Shown: positions 35,331-46,431, numbered from the stretch's first letter. The stretch: DNA of 64,000 nucleotides from Plantago major (GCA_026545765.1 JAIFAC010000210.1:1-64000), one strand, 5' to 3'. Numbers and translations: made by a program. Notes: a model not told the origin generated them from the sequence alone.

Positions 35331-35806
35331 AGCTTTCCAGACAACAGCTTTAAAACCTTAAAGCTCTTATGCGAATCTGTTCGTCAAGTACTTCAAATAT
35401 GTTCGCCATGTATGATATGTTGAAACCCAATAATACACAATGATCGCCTTCAACCCTCAGATCCATTTTAATTAATTCTACCGAAGAACGCTAGGAGGTT
35501 CCCGTTCGAAACTATACTAAACTATTTAGTGAGTAGAGTTATGGAGAATTGAAGCATGAAGAAAGATGTTACGATAAACAGGCAAGAGAAGAACGTAAGT
35601 TATAGCCAAGCTAAACAAAGGAAGAAGGAAAAACGCTAACTGATGTATGATCACGCAGATCATATATATACTGTTACAAATCAAGTACAATCCAACACCA
35701 TAAAGAGTCCTAGCTCAATTGGTTTCTTCCCTTCTTGTTAAACAAAAGGTTGTTGGTTCGAAATCCATGAAGCATTAAGTTTATATTTTGTTCTCTCTTT
35801 AACTAG
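35331..35806. other. Spacer between duplications, nothing recognised
   Basis: No coding signal. It lies between the copied GSTU1 3' flank and segmental duplication copy B. Confidence 0.4.
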
Positions 35807-36145
35807 ACCGAGAGAACGAAACGACAGATGGACAACAATATCGACTCAGTAACTTACTTCTTTTTTGTATCTTATCAAACATTGTAATATCTCCATTTAC
35901 AACTTCGTAATGACAAATCAGTGAAATAAAAAAACAAAAAAAAAGCATCATCATCCTTTGCTTAGATAACTACTAATCAGATTCCAGTTCGTGGATTTTG
36001 CTATTGTACAGAAGGTATTGAGAGATACGAATTGAAAAACAAATATAACAACAATTCAGGAAGAAGCTAACCATTAAAGCCTCTGATTGATTAGCGAAAT
36101 CATCACATACCTCAAGCGAAGAGCAGGATGCCAAATCTGCAAATT

Positions 36146-37045
36146 CTAACTTCGTTGAGCGTGATGTAGTACTTCTCTGTAGACAACATTTCTTGTTGTG
36201 TTCTCTTGAGGGCAGTCTACAGTTGGTGGGCGAATTAGTACTTTTACTGAACATCCCTTTTCACCCTCGATAGGGCCAATGTAGAGCTGTCCGTGTGAGA
36301 AGACCGGTTCTGGCAGATATATCCCGACCTGTTCTAATGTCTGGCCCTGTGCTTTATTTATTGTCATGGTGAAGCACAATCTCACAGAAAATTGATGCCT
36401 CTTGAATGGTATGGGGCATTTTAGTCCGTCTGATGGTTCCAATGGTATCCGAGGAATGAAAACATACGCACCCTTATGCTCTCCGGACACAATCTGAGCA
36501 CCGATAACATTTTTCCCGAGGTCCCTGCAAATCAATCTTGTACCATTACATAGTCCCTCGGAAGGATTAAAATTCCGCAGCAGCATAATCGGACTGTTTA
36601 TCTTGAGGCGCAGCAAGTGGGGAGGCAGGCCTGGGACTTCCACACTGTTAAGAAAATCTTGGTAATGACCTTGTTGCATCGGATCATTTGTTAGATCCGT
36701 GCTAGTGTACTGCACACATTGTCCAGGGAATTTATCTATCAAGGAATCATTTATTTCATGTACACATTCGTTCTTCGGGGTCAGTATTGCCCTTTCCATG
36801 ACTGAAAACGAATGAATAAAGTAAGTCTGCAACGATGGGAATACACTTCTTACCAGGTTATCCAGAGGTTCATCACATGGGGTTGCTGGAGGTAGCAATT
36901 CCGGTTGCTGATTTATTAACTCCAAGTGCGCGAATCGCTCAGACAGGGAAGATTCCGTTGCCCGCTTAATAAACATAAACAAATGAGTAAGTAAGCGAAA
37001 CACGCGGCTGAGTGTATCAAGTTGAGTGGTAACGTTAGACGACAA
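36146..37045 (-). pseudogene. Helitron PIF1-like helicase C-terminal fragment, copy B
   Basis: A single 299-codon open frame. It contains [78 protein letters not shown] and [13 protein letters not shown]. Near the end one inserted base changes the expected GQLYVALSR motif to GQLYIGPIE, so the C-terminus is out of frame. It lacks the Rep domain and the N-terminal helicase motifs. It is the better-preserved copy of the pair, but still a fragment. Confidence 0.88.
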
Positions 37046-38099
37046 GCTGCAGGGCTGCAGACCTGAGGATGGATGGATGGGCAGCTGAATTCGTTGTTCG
37101 AAGTTATCCGCATGAGAAGATGCTTCAACGTGAGCATCTGCAATTTGTGAGAAAGCTGGTTAACTCTGTTATTTGATCTTGCCTCATGGGGTTACAAATT
37201 TGAAATGCGACCGAATGACGAATTACCTTAAGCGTCACAATTGAACAAACATTACAGTTATAAAAAGACGGTGTTATAAAAAGACCGACAAACATTACAC
37301 GTTATATTAAGAACATCGGTGATATACATTACATTAAAAAAATATAAAATGTTCACTCATAAAATATTACTGATATAGTTTAAAACATTACACATATACT
37401 TAAAAATATCAATCTGTTTCTCAGGTCTCTCACTAATATCCGTCTCTCTAAAGACTTTGTGTCCATAAATATAATTGTTTTGTATTTTTTTAATCCCAAA
37501 TAATTAAAGAAATTCATAGGATGAGTTTGAGGCAAAGTCCTATAGCTAACTTTGAGAATAAAAACTGTACTTTTATATATATAAATAGATATATAGCAAA
37601 AAGATAAACTCACTAACCATTATACTTCTTACTTTAGTATTTATCCCTCGTATTTTTTATTTCTCTTTCATAATTTATCATTTTTTATCATTTCTATCTC
37701 ATACAATAAACAATAAACTATTGAATTTTTAAAAAATAACGATGAAAATAAACTGGACTAACGGGTTTTATTTTACTGAAAGATTGTAGTTAGTCTTTCA
37801 GGTATATATAACGCCATGGTGACTATTAAATATACTAGAATTCTGATTTTCAGGTATACATAATAATCTAGTCTTGTCAATGTCATATGAGTCGAGTCTT
37901 AATAAGCAGACCGGGAATATTAATGAGGCCAAGGGAGGTATAGACCATAAAATTTGTATCGCTCTTAGCTTCCTCAGGATCCTTTTCCCACACAAAACAT
38001 AGTACTAGTCTATATGAAGATGACACGAGCCTTATAAATATCAAGTATGGCGAAATTTCTATCACGCGTTACATGTATGAAAGAAGACTCTTTATCAAT

Positions 38100-38222
38100 G
38101 GATGAAACTTTGACAATTCAAAAGAACTAAGTCTATATAAAGAAGACAAGATCAGCCTTATAAACTATAGAGGACATCCTCAAGTCTGCAAAAAATATAT
38201 CTATACAAAAGGACTCTTATCA
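38100..38222 (+). promoter_or_regulatory. Core promoter and 5' UTR of GSTU gene 3
   Basis: gacaattcaaaagaactaag followed by TATATAA at 38134-38140, 83 bases before the ATG. Same arrangement as in the other copies. Confidence 0.75.
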
Positions 38223-39315
38223 ATGGAAGAATCACAGGTAAAGCTACATGGCATGTGGGCAAGTGTTTTTGTTTCCCCAGTCATATGGGCACTGAAGCTG
38301 AAGGAAATTGAGTACGAGTACATACATGAAGACTTATTCAACATGAGTCCGGCTCTTTTAGCGTATAACCCTGTTCACAAGAAGGTTCCCGTGCTAGTTC
38401 ACAACGGCAAGCCAATAGCAGAGTCACCAGTCATTCTCGAATACATTGACGAAACATGGCCTCATCACCAGCAGTTGCTGCCTACGGATCCTTATGAGAG
38501 AGCTGTCGCTCGTTTTTGGTCTGATTATGCATCACATATGGTAAACTCGTATGACTTACTGGGTATATACTTTCATAGACCAAGTTTATGATCATCTCAT
38601 TATACCTTGACACCTTGTGGATTGTGGTAATGCTCCACATAGAGTTGTTACGCTAGTCAACCCTCCTCTGGCGTTTGACTTGACTTGAGCTTGGCTAGTT
38701 CGATAAGATTTTGAGCCAAGCTTGAAACTAACTTGGTGCTCAATTTTTTATTGAGCCTTGTAGGGCTCGATTCCTTAATACTCAAACTAGCCTCGGTTAA
38801 ACATATAGTATTTTTTACATTTCTATGTATTTTTCGATAGGGAGCTCGAGCTCGAGTTTAATTTATGACTCTCGTGCTCGAACTCGAAAAATTATCTCGT
38901 TTTGTAAAGATTGTATGCACAGCAACTAGTAACACGTTACTTTGTGATCTTGCAGATGCCTGCCTTTTCAGAGTTCTATCTAAGTTCTGAGGAGGACAAA
39001 GAGAAGACAGCAGAACGCGTTCTGGAAAAGCTGAAAATCATTCAAGATCAGGCTCTGGGAGATAAGAAGTTTTTCGGGGGCGATAAAATTGGGCTTGTGG
39101 ACTTGCGATTTGGATGGCTAGTTCACTGGTTTGTAGTCATCCAAGAAATTGCTGGGGTACAAGTTCTTGAGCCAAATACCCTGCCCAGGTTGCATGAATG
39201 GATGATGAATTTCAAGCAAGAGCCTGTGATTGAAAACAATCTTCCAGATTACGACGAGCTGTTGGCATTCAACACTGATGTCAAACGAAGACTTACAACG
39301 CCTAAAAGCGTGTAA
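38223..39315 (+). CDS. GSTU: Tau-class glutathione S-transferase, gene 3
   Basis: Exon 1 is 38223-38540 and exon 2 is 38956-39315, with a 415-bp GT-AG intron; 225 residues, no frame errors. The expected features are present: Ser14 in MWAS, cis-Pro56 in KKVPVLV, Glu67-Ser68 in [11 protein letters not shown], and the C-terminal helical domain with [15 protein letters not shown]. The conserved glutathione-site Lys41 of its paralogues (SNKSP) is Met here (FNMSP), which may weaken glutathione binding. Val follows Ser14 instead of Pro. The intron is long because it carries a decayed GAGCTCGAG-type repeat. Confidence 0.95.
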
Positions 39316-39699
39316 ATGTAGCCTCAACAGACAACAATGTTTCAGGATTTCATAAATCATACTAAGTTAGTACGCTGTATGCCTAATGTTTGCGAATAAA
39401 CTTCAGTATGCCACAGTGCAAACTGAACTATGTAGCAAGAGTTAGTAAGAGCAGATTATACTAAGTTACTAGCCTCAACTCTCTATTATTTGCAACAACT
39501 GAATAATTATTTAACATTAATACAGACAAACTTGTGTTTGCATAATTTATGGTTGTGAAGACTTGCAAGTTGCTTAAAAGTCATCCTTTTAGTTTTGGAC
39601 ATATTGATTTTCTTAGATCCTATCCCTATCTATCTACCCCTAATTAATTTGTGGCCTTTATTTATACTTTTGGTTTTGGACACATTCATTCATTATTAG

Positions 39700-39849
39700 A
39701 GAGTAGCAAAATGATAAAATAGCTTACTTGGTGAGAAAGAAAGTTTGACCTTTATCAGTCTTGTAAAAGTCTATATATAAAGAAGACATGGGCCTAACTG
39801 CACATTCTCAAGTCTGCAAAACATCTACCTACAAAAAAGACACTTATCA
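39700..39849 (+). promoter_or_regulatory. Core promoter of GSTU copy 4
   Basis: TATATATAA at 39772-39780, about 70 bases before the ATG, in the context agtctatatataaagaagac. The acttggtgagaaagaaagtt motif is at 39726. The gacaattcaaa block seen upstream of other copies is not evident. Confidence 0.65.
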
Positions 39850-40888
39850 ATGACAGAATCACAGGTAAAGCTGTATGGCATGTGGGCAAGTGGTCGTGTT
39901 TACCCAGTCATATGGGCGCTGAAGCTGAAGGGAGTTGAGTACGAGTTCATAGACGAAGACCTCTCCAACAAGAGTCCAGCTCTTTTAGCGTATAACCCCG
40001 TTCACAAGAAGGTTCCAGTGTTAGTTCACAATGGCAGGCCGGTGGCAGAGTCACCAGTCATCCTCGAATACATTGACGAAACATGGTCTGATCATCAGAA
40101 TCAGTTGTTGCCTACAGATCCTTATGAGAGAGCCATAGCTCGTTTCTGGTCTGATTATTCAGAACAAGTGGTAAACTTACGAATTACCCGTATATGTTTA
40201 TGATGATTTTAGGTGCCTTGTTGTTAGAGGTGGATCAGGATTTATAGTTCGGGTGGGCCAAATTATATATATGGAATTATGTTGGAGGTTCAGGGGTAAA
40301 ATTTCAAATTATCGAAAATATTACATAAACAAATTTTCTTTTACTAGGGGCGAGCGCCCTACTATGACACATCTGGATCCACCCCTGCTTGTGGGCTGTG
40401 GCTATAAATGGTCCAGATTTGCATTCACATGAACAAATGGAGCATTCACGGCCGCAAGGTCTATGAAATTCTCACAGACCTGGTGTCTGTACGATTTCTA
40501 TAAGAAACTAATACTTCGTGATCTTGCAGGGTCCTCCCTTTTTAGATTTCTTTCTAAGTCACGAGGAGGATACCGAGAAGAAAACAGAACAAGTACGGGA
40601 GATACTGAAAATTATTCAGGATCAGGCTCTGGGAGATAAGAAATTCTTTGGAGGTGAAAGAATTGGGTTCCTGGACTTGCGATTCGGATGGATGGCACGA
40701 TGGTTGGAGGTCACTGAAGAAATTGTAGGGTATAAGTCCTGGAGCCAAATACTTTGCCTAGGTTGTATCAGTGGCTGATGAATTTCAAACAAGAACCTGT
40801 GATTAAGGACAATCTTCCAGATTACGACAGACTATTGGCACACTGCACCAATGCTAAGCAAAGATTTACAGCGTCTAAAAGCGAGTAA
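39850..40888 (+). pseudogene. GSTU: Tau GST copy 4, single-base frameshift in exon 2
   Basis: Exon 1 (39850-40170, 107 codons) is intact, with Ser14, Lys41, Pro56 and Glu67-Ser68. Exon 2 runs 40530-40888 and is 359 bases where the paralogues have 360. One G is missing from a G run at about 40,728-40,731 (gtagggtataag against gtaggggtgcaag in copy 5). Translation leaves frame after EEIVG and stops at 40,778. All residues beyond the shift are readable in the next frame to the normal stop, so either the gene died very recently or this is a consensus error. Confidence 0.85.
40223..40387. mobile_element. MITE-like insertion in the intron of GSTU copy 4
   Basis: About 165 bp absent from the intron of copy 5. 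Its ends are inverted-repeat-like (agaggtggatcaggattt on the left, catctggatccacccct on the right). A cttgt is present on both sides (40218-40222 and 40388-40392), compatible with a 5-bp target duplication. No coding content. Confidence 0.55.
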
Positions 40889-41454
40889 ATGTGTCTTGAA
40901 CAATGTTTGGCAAGTTTTATCCTTGTTATTACGTGTGATGTTTTCGAATAAGCCTCAGTATGCCTTAGTGAGAGCTGATTATTATAGGTCTGCAAGTTCT
41001 TGCAGAAACAGATTACAGATCCTGATGAGAAAAATGCGTTTAACAAATTCATAAAAAGGAGCAAGAGGTGTCTCTAGAGCACAATTAGTACATTGGAAAA
41101 ATTACAGTTTTCTCTCGTCTGCTTCATTTATCTACACACCACTGATATAATAAGTAAAGTAATTACCTAGCTAGCTCTTGAACAATTCTGACTATACTAC
41201 CTACTTTATTTGATGATTACAAACTGGACTTTATTTCAGGATGCTCAATCGATGATATTATCTATAGTATCTGCCAATGTCAAGCTCATGTAATTAATAA
41301 CAATTGGATCAACGATTTGGTTTTCTTTTGTTTCATTCCATCTAGATACTCATCAACAAACAAGAAGAAACTGAATCGAAGAAATACGGCTACATCAATT
41401 CCCAAACCAAATCAATCTCTCTCAGAGTATAATAAGGCAAACGAATGTAATGAC
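40889..41454. other. Intergenic, nothing recognised
   Basis: 3' flank of GSTU copy 4 followed by AT-rich spacer. No gene. Confidence 0.4.
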
Positions 41455-41580
41455 CTCAAAATCGTATCAATCATCTGAGGAAGCTACAGCCTTGTCGAGA
41501 ATCTTGTTCCCCAGGAAACACCAAAGGACACACTGCATCAGAAGAGATCTCAATCAGAGTAAGTTTCTTGATTTCCACCA
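41455..41580 (-). pseudogene. Orphan first core exon of the DSBA-like gene
   Basis: Homologous to 45062-45180 of the DSBA/FrnE-like gene on the same strand. The minus strand reads KKL, then LIEISSDAVCP, then a frame break where the CPWC motif should be, then a tail ending at the same gag-gtcat donor position. No other exons of that gene are found nearby. Confidence 0.75.
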
Positions 41581-42330
41581 GGAATCAAGCTATAGCCTAT
41601 ATACTTAACTAGCATTTTGACCAACCGTCTCGAATGAGAAACTGAAATGCCCCAAAGTTTCAGAAAGGGCCTGGGCGTTACAGAAACAGAAAAAATCAAT
41701 AACTATAATTAGAAGAAGAAGGCCATGACAGTGATTTGGAAATTGGATGATACGAGAAATTATATATACTATGCATATCTCGGGCTGATCAAGTTAATAG
41801 GTAGGAATAGAACTTTAGCATACTACACTTGAAAGCTAGCCTGCTTGACTCTTGAAAAATGAAATCTCTTCTACAACTCATCATGATGTGTGTGTTCTTC
41901 TTCGTCTTCAATCAGTTCCTCCAAATGTAAAATATACATCGTCATCCTCTGAGGGCATAGCACAACAGCAGAAACTTTTAGTGTCGTTGTCTCATTAACA
42001 TTAATCTGCTGTTGTGGTAGAAGGACAAGATTAGACGAATTCTTTCGTAACAAATCCCAATCTGATTGTTAGCAGATTTTTACTTGCATCTGCTTCTTAA
42101 TGTTGTTGACTTTAACAAGTAATAATCCCGGTGATGAGGTCTTTAGTTTTTGTTGGGTTGATTTTCCATGATCCTAAACTCGTCCAAACTTGATAATAAT
42201 CCCGACGACGACTTTAACGCAATCAGCAGGAGCAAGATATTACATACTGAGTAATATCACATCAAAAATCCAAGCACCATCCTATTGACTTTTCTCAGCT
42301 TTGCAATCAAAGTTTCAAGTTAGAGAAGTA
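41581..42330. other. Intergenic, nothing recognised
   Basis: AT-rich spacer. A minus-strand frame at 41871-42053 ends in a run of acidic and His residues but has no family resemblance. Confidence 0.35.
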
Positions 42331-42551
42331 GCAAAAAATGAGAAAAGAACTTGACTTGGTCAGAAAATAAGTTGGACAATTCAAAATAAGTAGGCAGTAG
42401 CAAAGTGAGAAAAGAACTTGACTTGGTGAAAAAGAAAGAAAGAAGACAACTCAAGTCTATATAAAGAAGACAAGATCCTGAACTAGAGGACATAAATATC
42501 AAGTCTTGCAAATATCGATCACATATATGCTAAACAAAAGACTCTTCATCA
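42331..42551 (+). promoter_or_regulatory. Core promoter and 5' UTR of GSTU gene 5
   Basis: TATATAAA at 42458-42465, 86 bases before the ATG. The gaacttgacttggt...aagaaagaa motif is present twice (42346 and 42414), suggesting a local duplication of an upstream block. Confidence 0.7.
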
Positions 42552-43420
42552 ATGGCAGAATCACAGGTAAAGCTACATGGCATGTGGGCAAGCTCATATG
42601 TATACTCAGTCATATGGGCGCTGAAGCTTAAGGGAGTCGAATATGAGTACATACAAGAAGACCTCTCCAACAAGAGTCCGGCTCTTTTAGCGTATAACCC
42701 AGTTCACAAGAAGGTTCCGGTGTTAGTTCACAATGGCAGGCCGGTAGCAGAGTCACCAATCATCCTCGAATACATTGACGAAACATGGTCTGATCATCAG
42801 AACCAGCTGCTGCCTACAGATCCTTATGAGAGAGCCACGGCTCGTTTCTGGTCTGATTATGCAGCACAAAAGGTAATCTCACGAATTATTCGTAGATGTT
42901 TATGATGATTTTAAGTGCCTTGTGGTCATAAACGGCCCACATAGCCGGTTTATCTGCATGACTTGCATTTACATGGACAAGTGGAGCATTCACGGCTGCA
43001 AGGTCTATGACCTGGCATTTGTACGATTTCTAAAAGAAACTAATACTTCGTGTCTTGCAGGTTCCTACCTTTTTTGAGTTCTTTCTATGTTCTGAAGAGG
43101 ATAAAGAGAAGAAAACAGAACAGGCAAGGGAAATACTGAAAATCATTCAGGATCAGGCTCTGGGAGATAAGAAATTTTTCGGTGGTGAAAGAATTGGGTT
43201 CGTGGACTTGCGATTAGGATGGATGGCTCTATGGTTTGAGGTCATTCAAGAGATTGTAGGGGTGCAAGTCCTGGAGCCAAATACTCTGCCTAGGTTGCAC
43301 CAGTGGCTGATGAATTTCAAACAAAAACCTTTGATTAAGGACAATCTTCCAGATTACGACGCGCTGCTAGCATACTGCACTAATGCTAAGCAAAGATTTA
43401 CAGCACCTAAAAGCGCATAA
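42552..43420 (+). CDS. GSTU: Tau-class glutathione S-transferase, gene 5
   Basis: Exon 1 is 42552-42872 and exon 2 is 43061-43420, with a 188-bp GT-AG intron; 226 residues, one more than genes 1 and 3 because of an extra Asn in HQNQLLP. Ser14, Lys41, cis-Pro56 and Glu67-Ser68 are all present, and the C-terminal domain has [16 protein letters not shown]. Ser15 follows the catalytic Ser14 where Pro is usual. No frame errors. It is closest to copy 4, sharing the extra Asn and the ERIGF segment, which suggests a local tandem duplication separate from the one that made genes 2 and 3. Confidence 0.95.
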
Positions 43421-43818
43421 ATGTGTGCTCAACAATGTTTCACGAGTTTTATCCTAGTTACTGTGTGTAATGTTTTCGAATAAAACTTCAGTATGCCACA
43501 GAGCAAGCTGAACTTTGCGCTTATGTGCTTCAGATCGCCTTATACTTTATCTCCAAATCAAACAATCAATGCATATCCAAGGTCTGCGGTTCTTAGAGAA
43601 AAGTTACAAAACTCGAAGAGAAACACTCATGTAAATATATAACAACCAAGCACAGGCACTAAAACAATACAGGCAATGGCCAAGTTCATTAACTCTAAAA
43701 CAACTTGCATGGATAATAATGCACTGGGATCACAACATGATGACGACATACTTGAGAATGATCCAGAAGTAAAGAATTTGCACAAATGTGATTGAAGTTC
43801 GCCTGAAAGCAGGTGGAA

Positions 43819-46431
43819 TCAGCATGCAGCAGCCTTGAAAGCATTGAGGAAGCTCTCAGGTGGTTGTCCTCCGTTCAACTGGTGCTTCCCATTTATCTGT
43901 CACATGTATTTCATACCCTAAATTATCAGACTTCACGATGGGATTGCAAATTATAGTTATACTGAAGCGCGCCTTACCACATAATTTGGGACTCCACCAA
44001 TGTTTCTTGAGTGCTGCTTGATCTCCTCATTAACCTTCAGATTGAAAAGATGATAAGTACGTGTACCACAGCAACATCAACCTTAAGGTAGAGGATGAAT
44101 GGAAACATAATTTTATTAGTGAAAGAGGAATGTTACCTCCTTTAGGCCATTGTTTGGATCTGCAAGAAACTCGGATGCTCCTGCTACTCCAACTTTTTCA
44201 GCAGCCTCCACGAGAAATTCCCTTAAGATGCAAAGAAACAGCCTAATCAAATGGGAGCAGTTCATAATTCTCTATCAACAGCAACGTGGTGTTTTACATA
44301 GTCCAAACAATGAGCAGGCAGAACTTTTTTTTTTTTTTTTTGACAAGTCTACATTAGAAAGCTGTCAGCATTGGTGTTTCCACTTCCACGTAATCTTACA
44401 AGAACTTCCTCCGTCGACCCAAGCAGATCTCATGGCACACTTGTAGTGGGTACCCACTTTTAGTAAAAGAATGCAAGTGTTTTCATGGATCTATAAATGC
44501 TAGACAAACATAGGGTGAAAGCTAACCTGTCCCCTATGTACTTCCCTTGCGTAAAATAGCCAATTGCAAGTTCTTCCGCAAGCTTATGTTGCTTATCTTT
44601 ACCTTGTTGCCCCGCAAGATATAACAACCTGTGGCTATCCAGAGTATTTCCCCTGCATATTCCGAATGAACGTTTTTTAAGACAAGAACCTCCATTTTAT
44701 GCAAGCAAAGCAATGACAAGACATATCGGCCTTACGTTAGTCCAGATATGTCATAATCCAAACCAAAGCCTCTAAAAATCTGCAAAATTACAACTGCAGT
44801 TAGTACAAACTTATGGCTCCTTGTACAATAGGCAAAAGAAACAAGGAAAGAAGAGAGACCTCTGCCATCCGAGATTCCATTTGAACAGATCGAGGCCCAA
44901 ACCGACTCATATAATAGTCCTTCTTAACAACGCCTTCTTTCGGAGCAGAGGGGTTTAACATAAAAGGATGATACTTTATCTGCAATGAGTAAATCAAGAA
45001 ACTAAGCAAAGCCCTAAAATTGAACGAGCAAGAATAAGGTGAAAGAAGATCATATCTAGACCTCAAAATCATATTGACCATCTGATGAAGCTATAGCTTT
45101 ATCCAGATTCCTTTTCCCCACATAACACCAAGGACACACTGTGTCAGAGGTGATCTCGATCTGAATAAGTTTCTTCCCACTAGTGCTCATTGATGACATT
45201 GAAACTGATCTGAAACAACGAGTATATTATTAAGCAATCATATATATACTTAGCACAAGCATTTTAACAGGCAGTTGGAATTTAAATGCAATAGAGTTAT
45301 AATTATCAACAACAACAAGATGATCAACTACATCGTTTGAGAATCTGTTACAGAAGAATACAAAGCAACTAAAAAACACATTGATATCATTAACCTAAAC
45401 AAAATGTTTTCAAGCTCCAATAACAAGAACAAATTCCCGATAAGCTTCTTTGATTCTTTCCACTATTGCTACTCATTGAGGCCATTGAAATTGACCTAAA
45501 ACGACATATACCTGGAATCAAGCTATGCACTTAGCCAAGCATTTGAACAAAAAGTTTGAACGCAAGAGAGCTACAATTATCACCAGCAACAAGATGATCA
45601 ACTACACGTTTCAGGAGCACTCGAGACATCATTTATCAGCCTGCTTAACTAAACACAAATCTTGGATTGATATCATTAAACTAAACGTAATCTTTTCAAG
45701 TCCAATAACAAGAACAGATTCCCCAATAAGCTTCTATGATTCTTCCCACTGGTGCTACTCATTGAGGCCATTGAAGTTGATCTAAAACATATACACAGAA
45801 TCAATCTATACACTTAACCAAGCATTTTAACAGACAGTTGAATGCAACAGAGCTACACTGATCTCCAGCAACAAGATGATCAACTACACGTTTCAAGATC
45901 ACTCAAGACATCATTTTTCAGCCTGCCTAATTACTAACCAGACACAAATCTTAGTTTGATATCATGAAACTAAACATAATCTTTTCAAGATCCAATAACA
46001 AGAACAGATTCCCAATAAGCTTCTATGATTCTTTCAACTTGTGCTATTCATTGAGGCCATTCAAATTGACCTGAAACATATGCAAGGAATCAAGCTATAC
46101 ACTCAAACAAGCATTTCAACAAACAGTTTCAATGCCATAGAGCTTCAATTATCACCAGCAACAAGATGATCAATTACATGTTTCAAGCATTTTAACAAAC
46201 AGTTTGAATGCAACAGAGCTAGTTATCACCAGCAACAAGATGGTCAACTACATGTTTCAAGATTGCTCAAGACATCATTTTTCAGCCTGTTTTTTTAACT
46301 AAACACAAATCTTGGATTAATCCCAACAAACATAACGGAATTTTGGTAAATGGGTAATGGAAGTTTGCAAGAAAAAAAACTTACCTTGACTTCCGAGGAA
46401 GCTGGAAATATGTAAGGAAGCTTAAACGCAT
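43819..46431 (-). CDS. DSBA/FrnE-like thioredoxin-fold oxidoreductase
   Basis: Exons (minus): 46431-46385 (possible upstream start), 45209-45062, 44979-44860, 44779-44736, 44652-44527, 44221-44137, 44034-43978 and 43896-43819, all with GT-AG junctions and consistent phase. The core product from Met at 45199 is 215 residues. From Met at 46431, through an in-frame spliced exon, it is 234. The DSBA fold starts IEITSDTVCPWCYVGK, so the CxxC is CPWC (residues 22-25 of the core form). Later blocks YYMSRFGP, FRGFGLDYDI, HRLLYLAGQQGK, DPNNGLKEVNEEIKQ and GGQPPESFLNAF match the FrnE/DSBA (PF01323) family that includes Arabidopsis At5g38900. The exact substrate is unknown. No frame errors. Confidence 0.9.
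45140..46340 (-). repeat. Tandem repeats of about 287 bp covering the exon start in intron 1
   Basis: The marker ctcattgaggccattgaa recurs at about 45474, 45758 and 46049. The true exon version is at about 45187, so the period is 284-291 bp, with a further partial copy to about 46,320. Each repeat carries a decayed version of the acceptor and start-codon region of the first core exon. Fillers gcaacaagatgatcaactac and cacaaatctt also recur. Confidence 0.88.

Larger units (their letters stand above)
35807..39521. repeat. Segmental duplication, copy B (Helitron fragment + intact GSTU)
   Basis: Partner of 25217-28375. This copy is longer: it keeps about 350 bp (36970-37335) next to the Helitron fragment and about 100 bp (37775-37885) near the GSTU promoter. 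It contains an uninterrupted GSTU gene. Confidence 0.9.

Noticed and set aside
17416-43420. Metabolic gene cluster built around the GSTs
   Set aside because: Neighbours are a splicing factor, transposons and a DSBA-like protein; no biosynthetic enzymes such as P450s or terpene synthases are present. Tandem duplication is sufficient.
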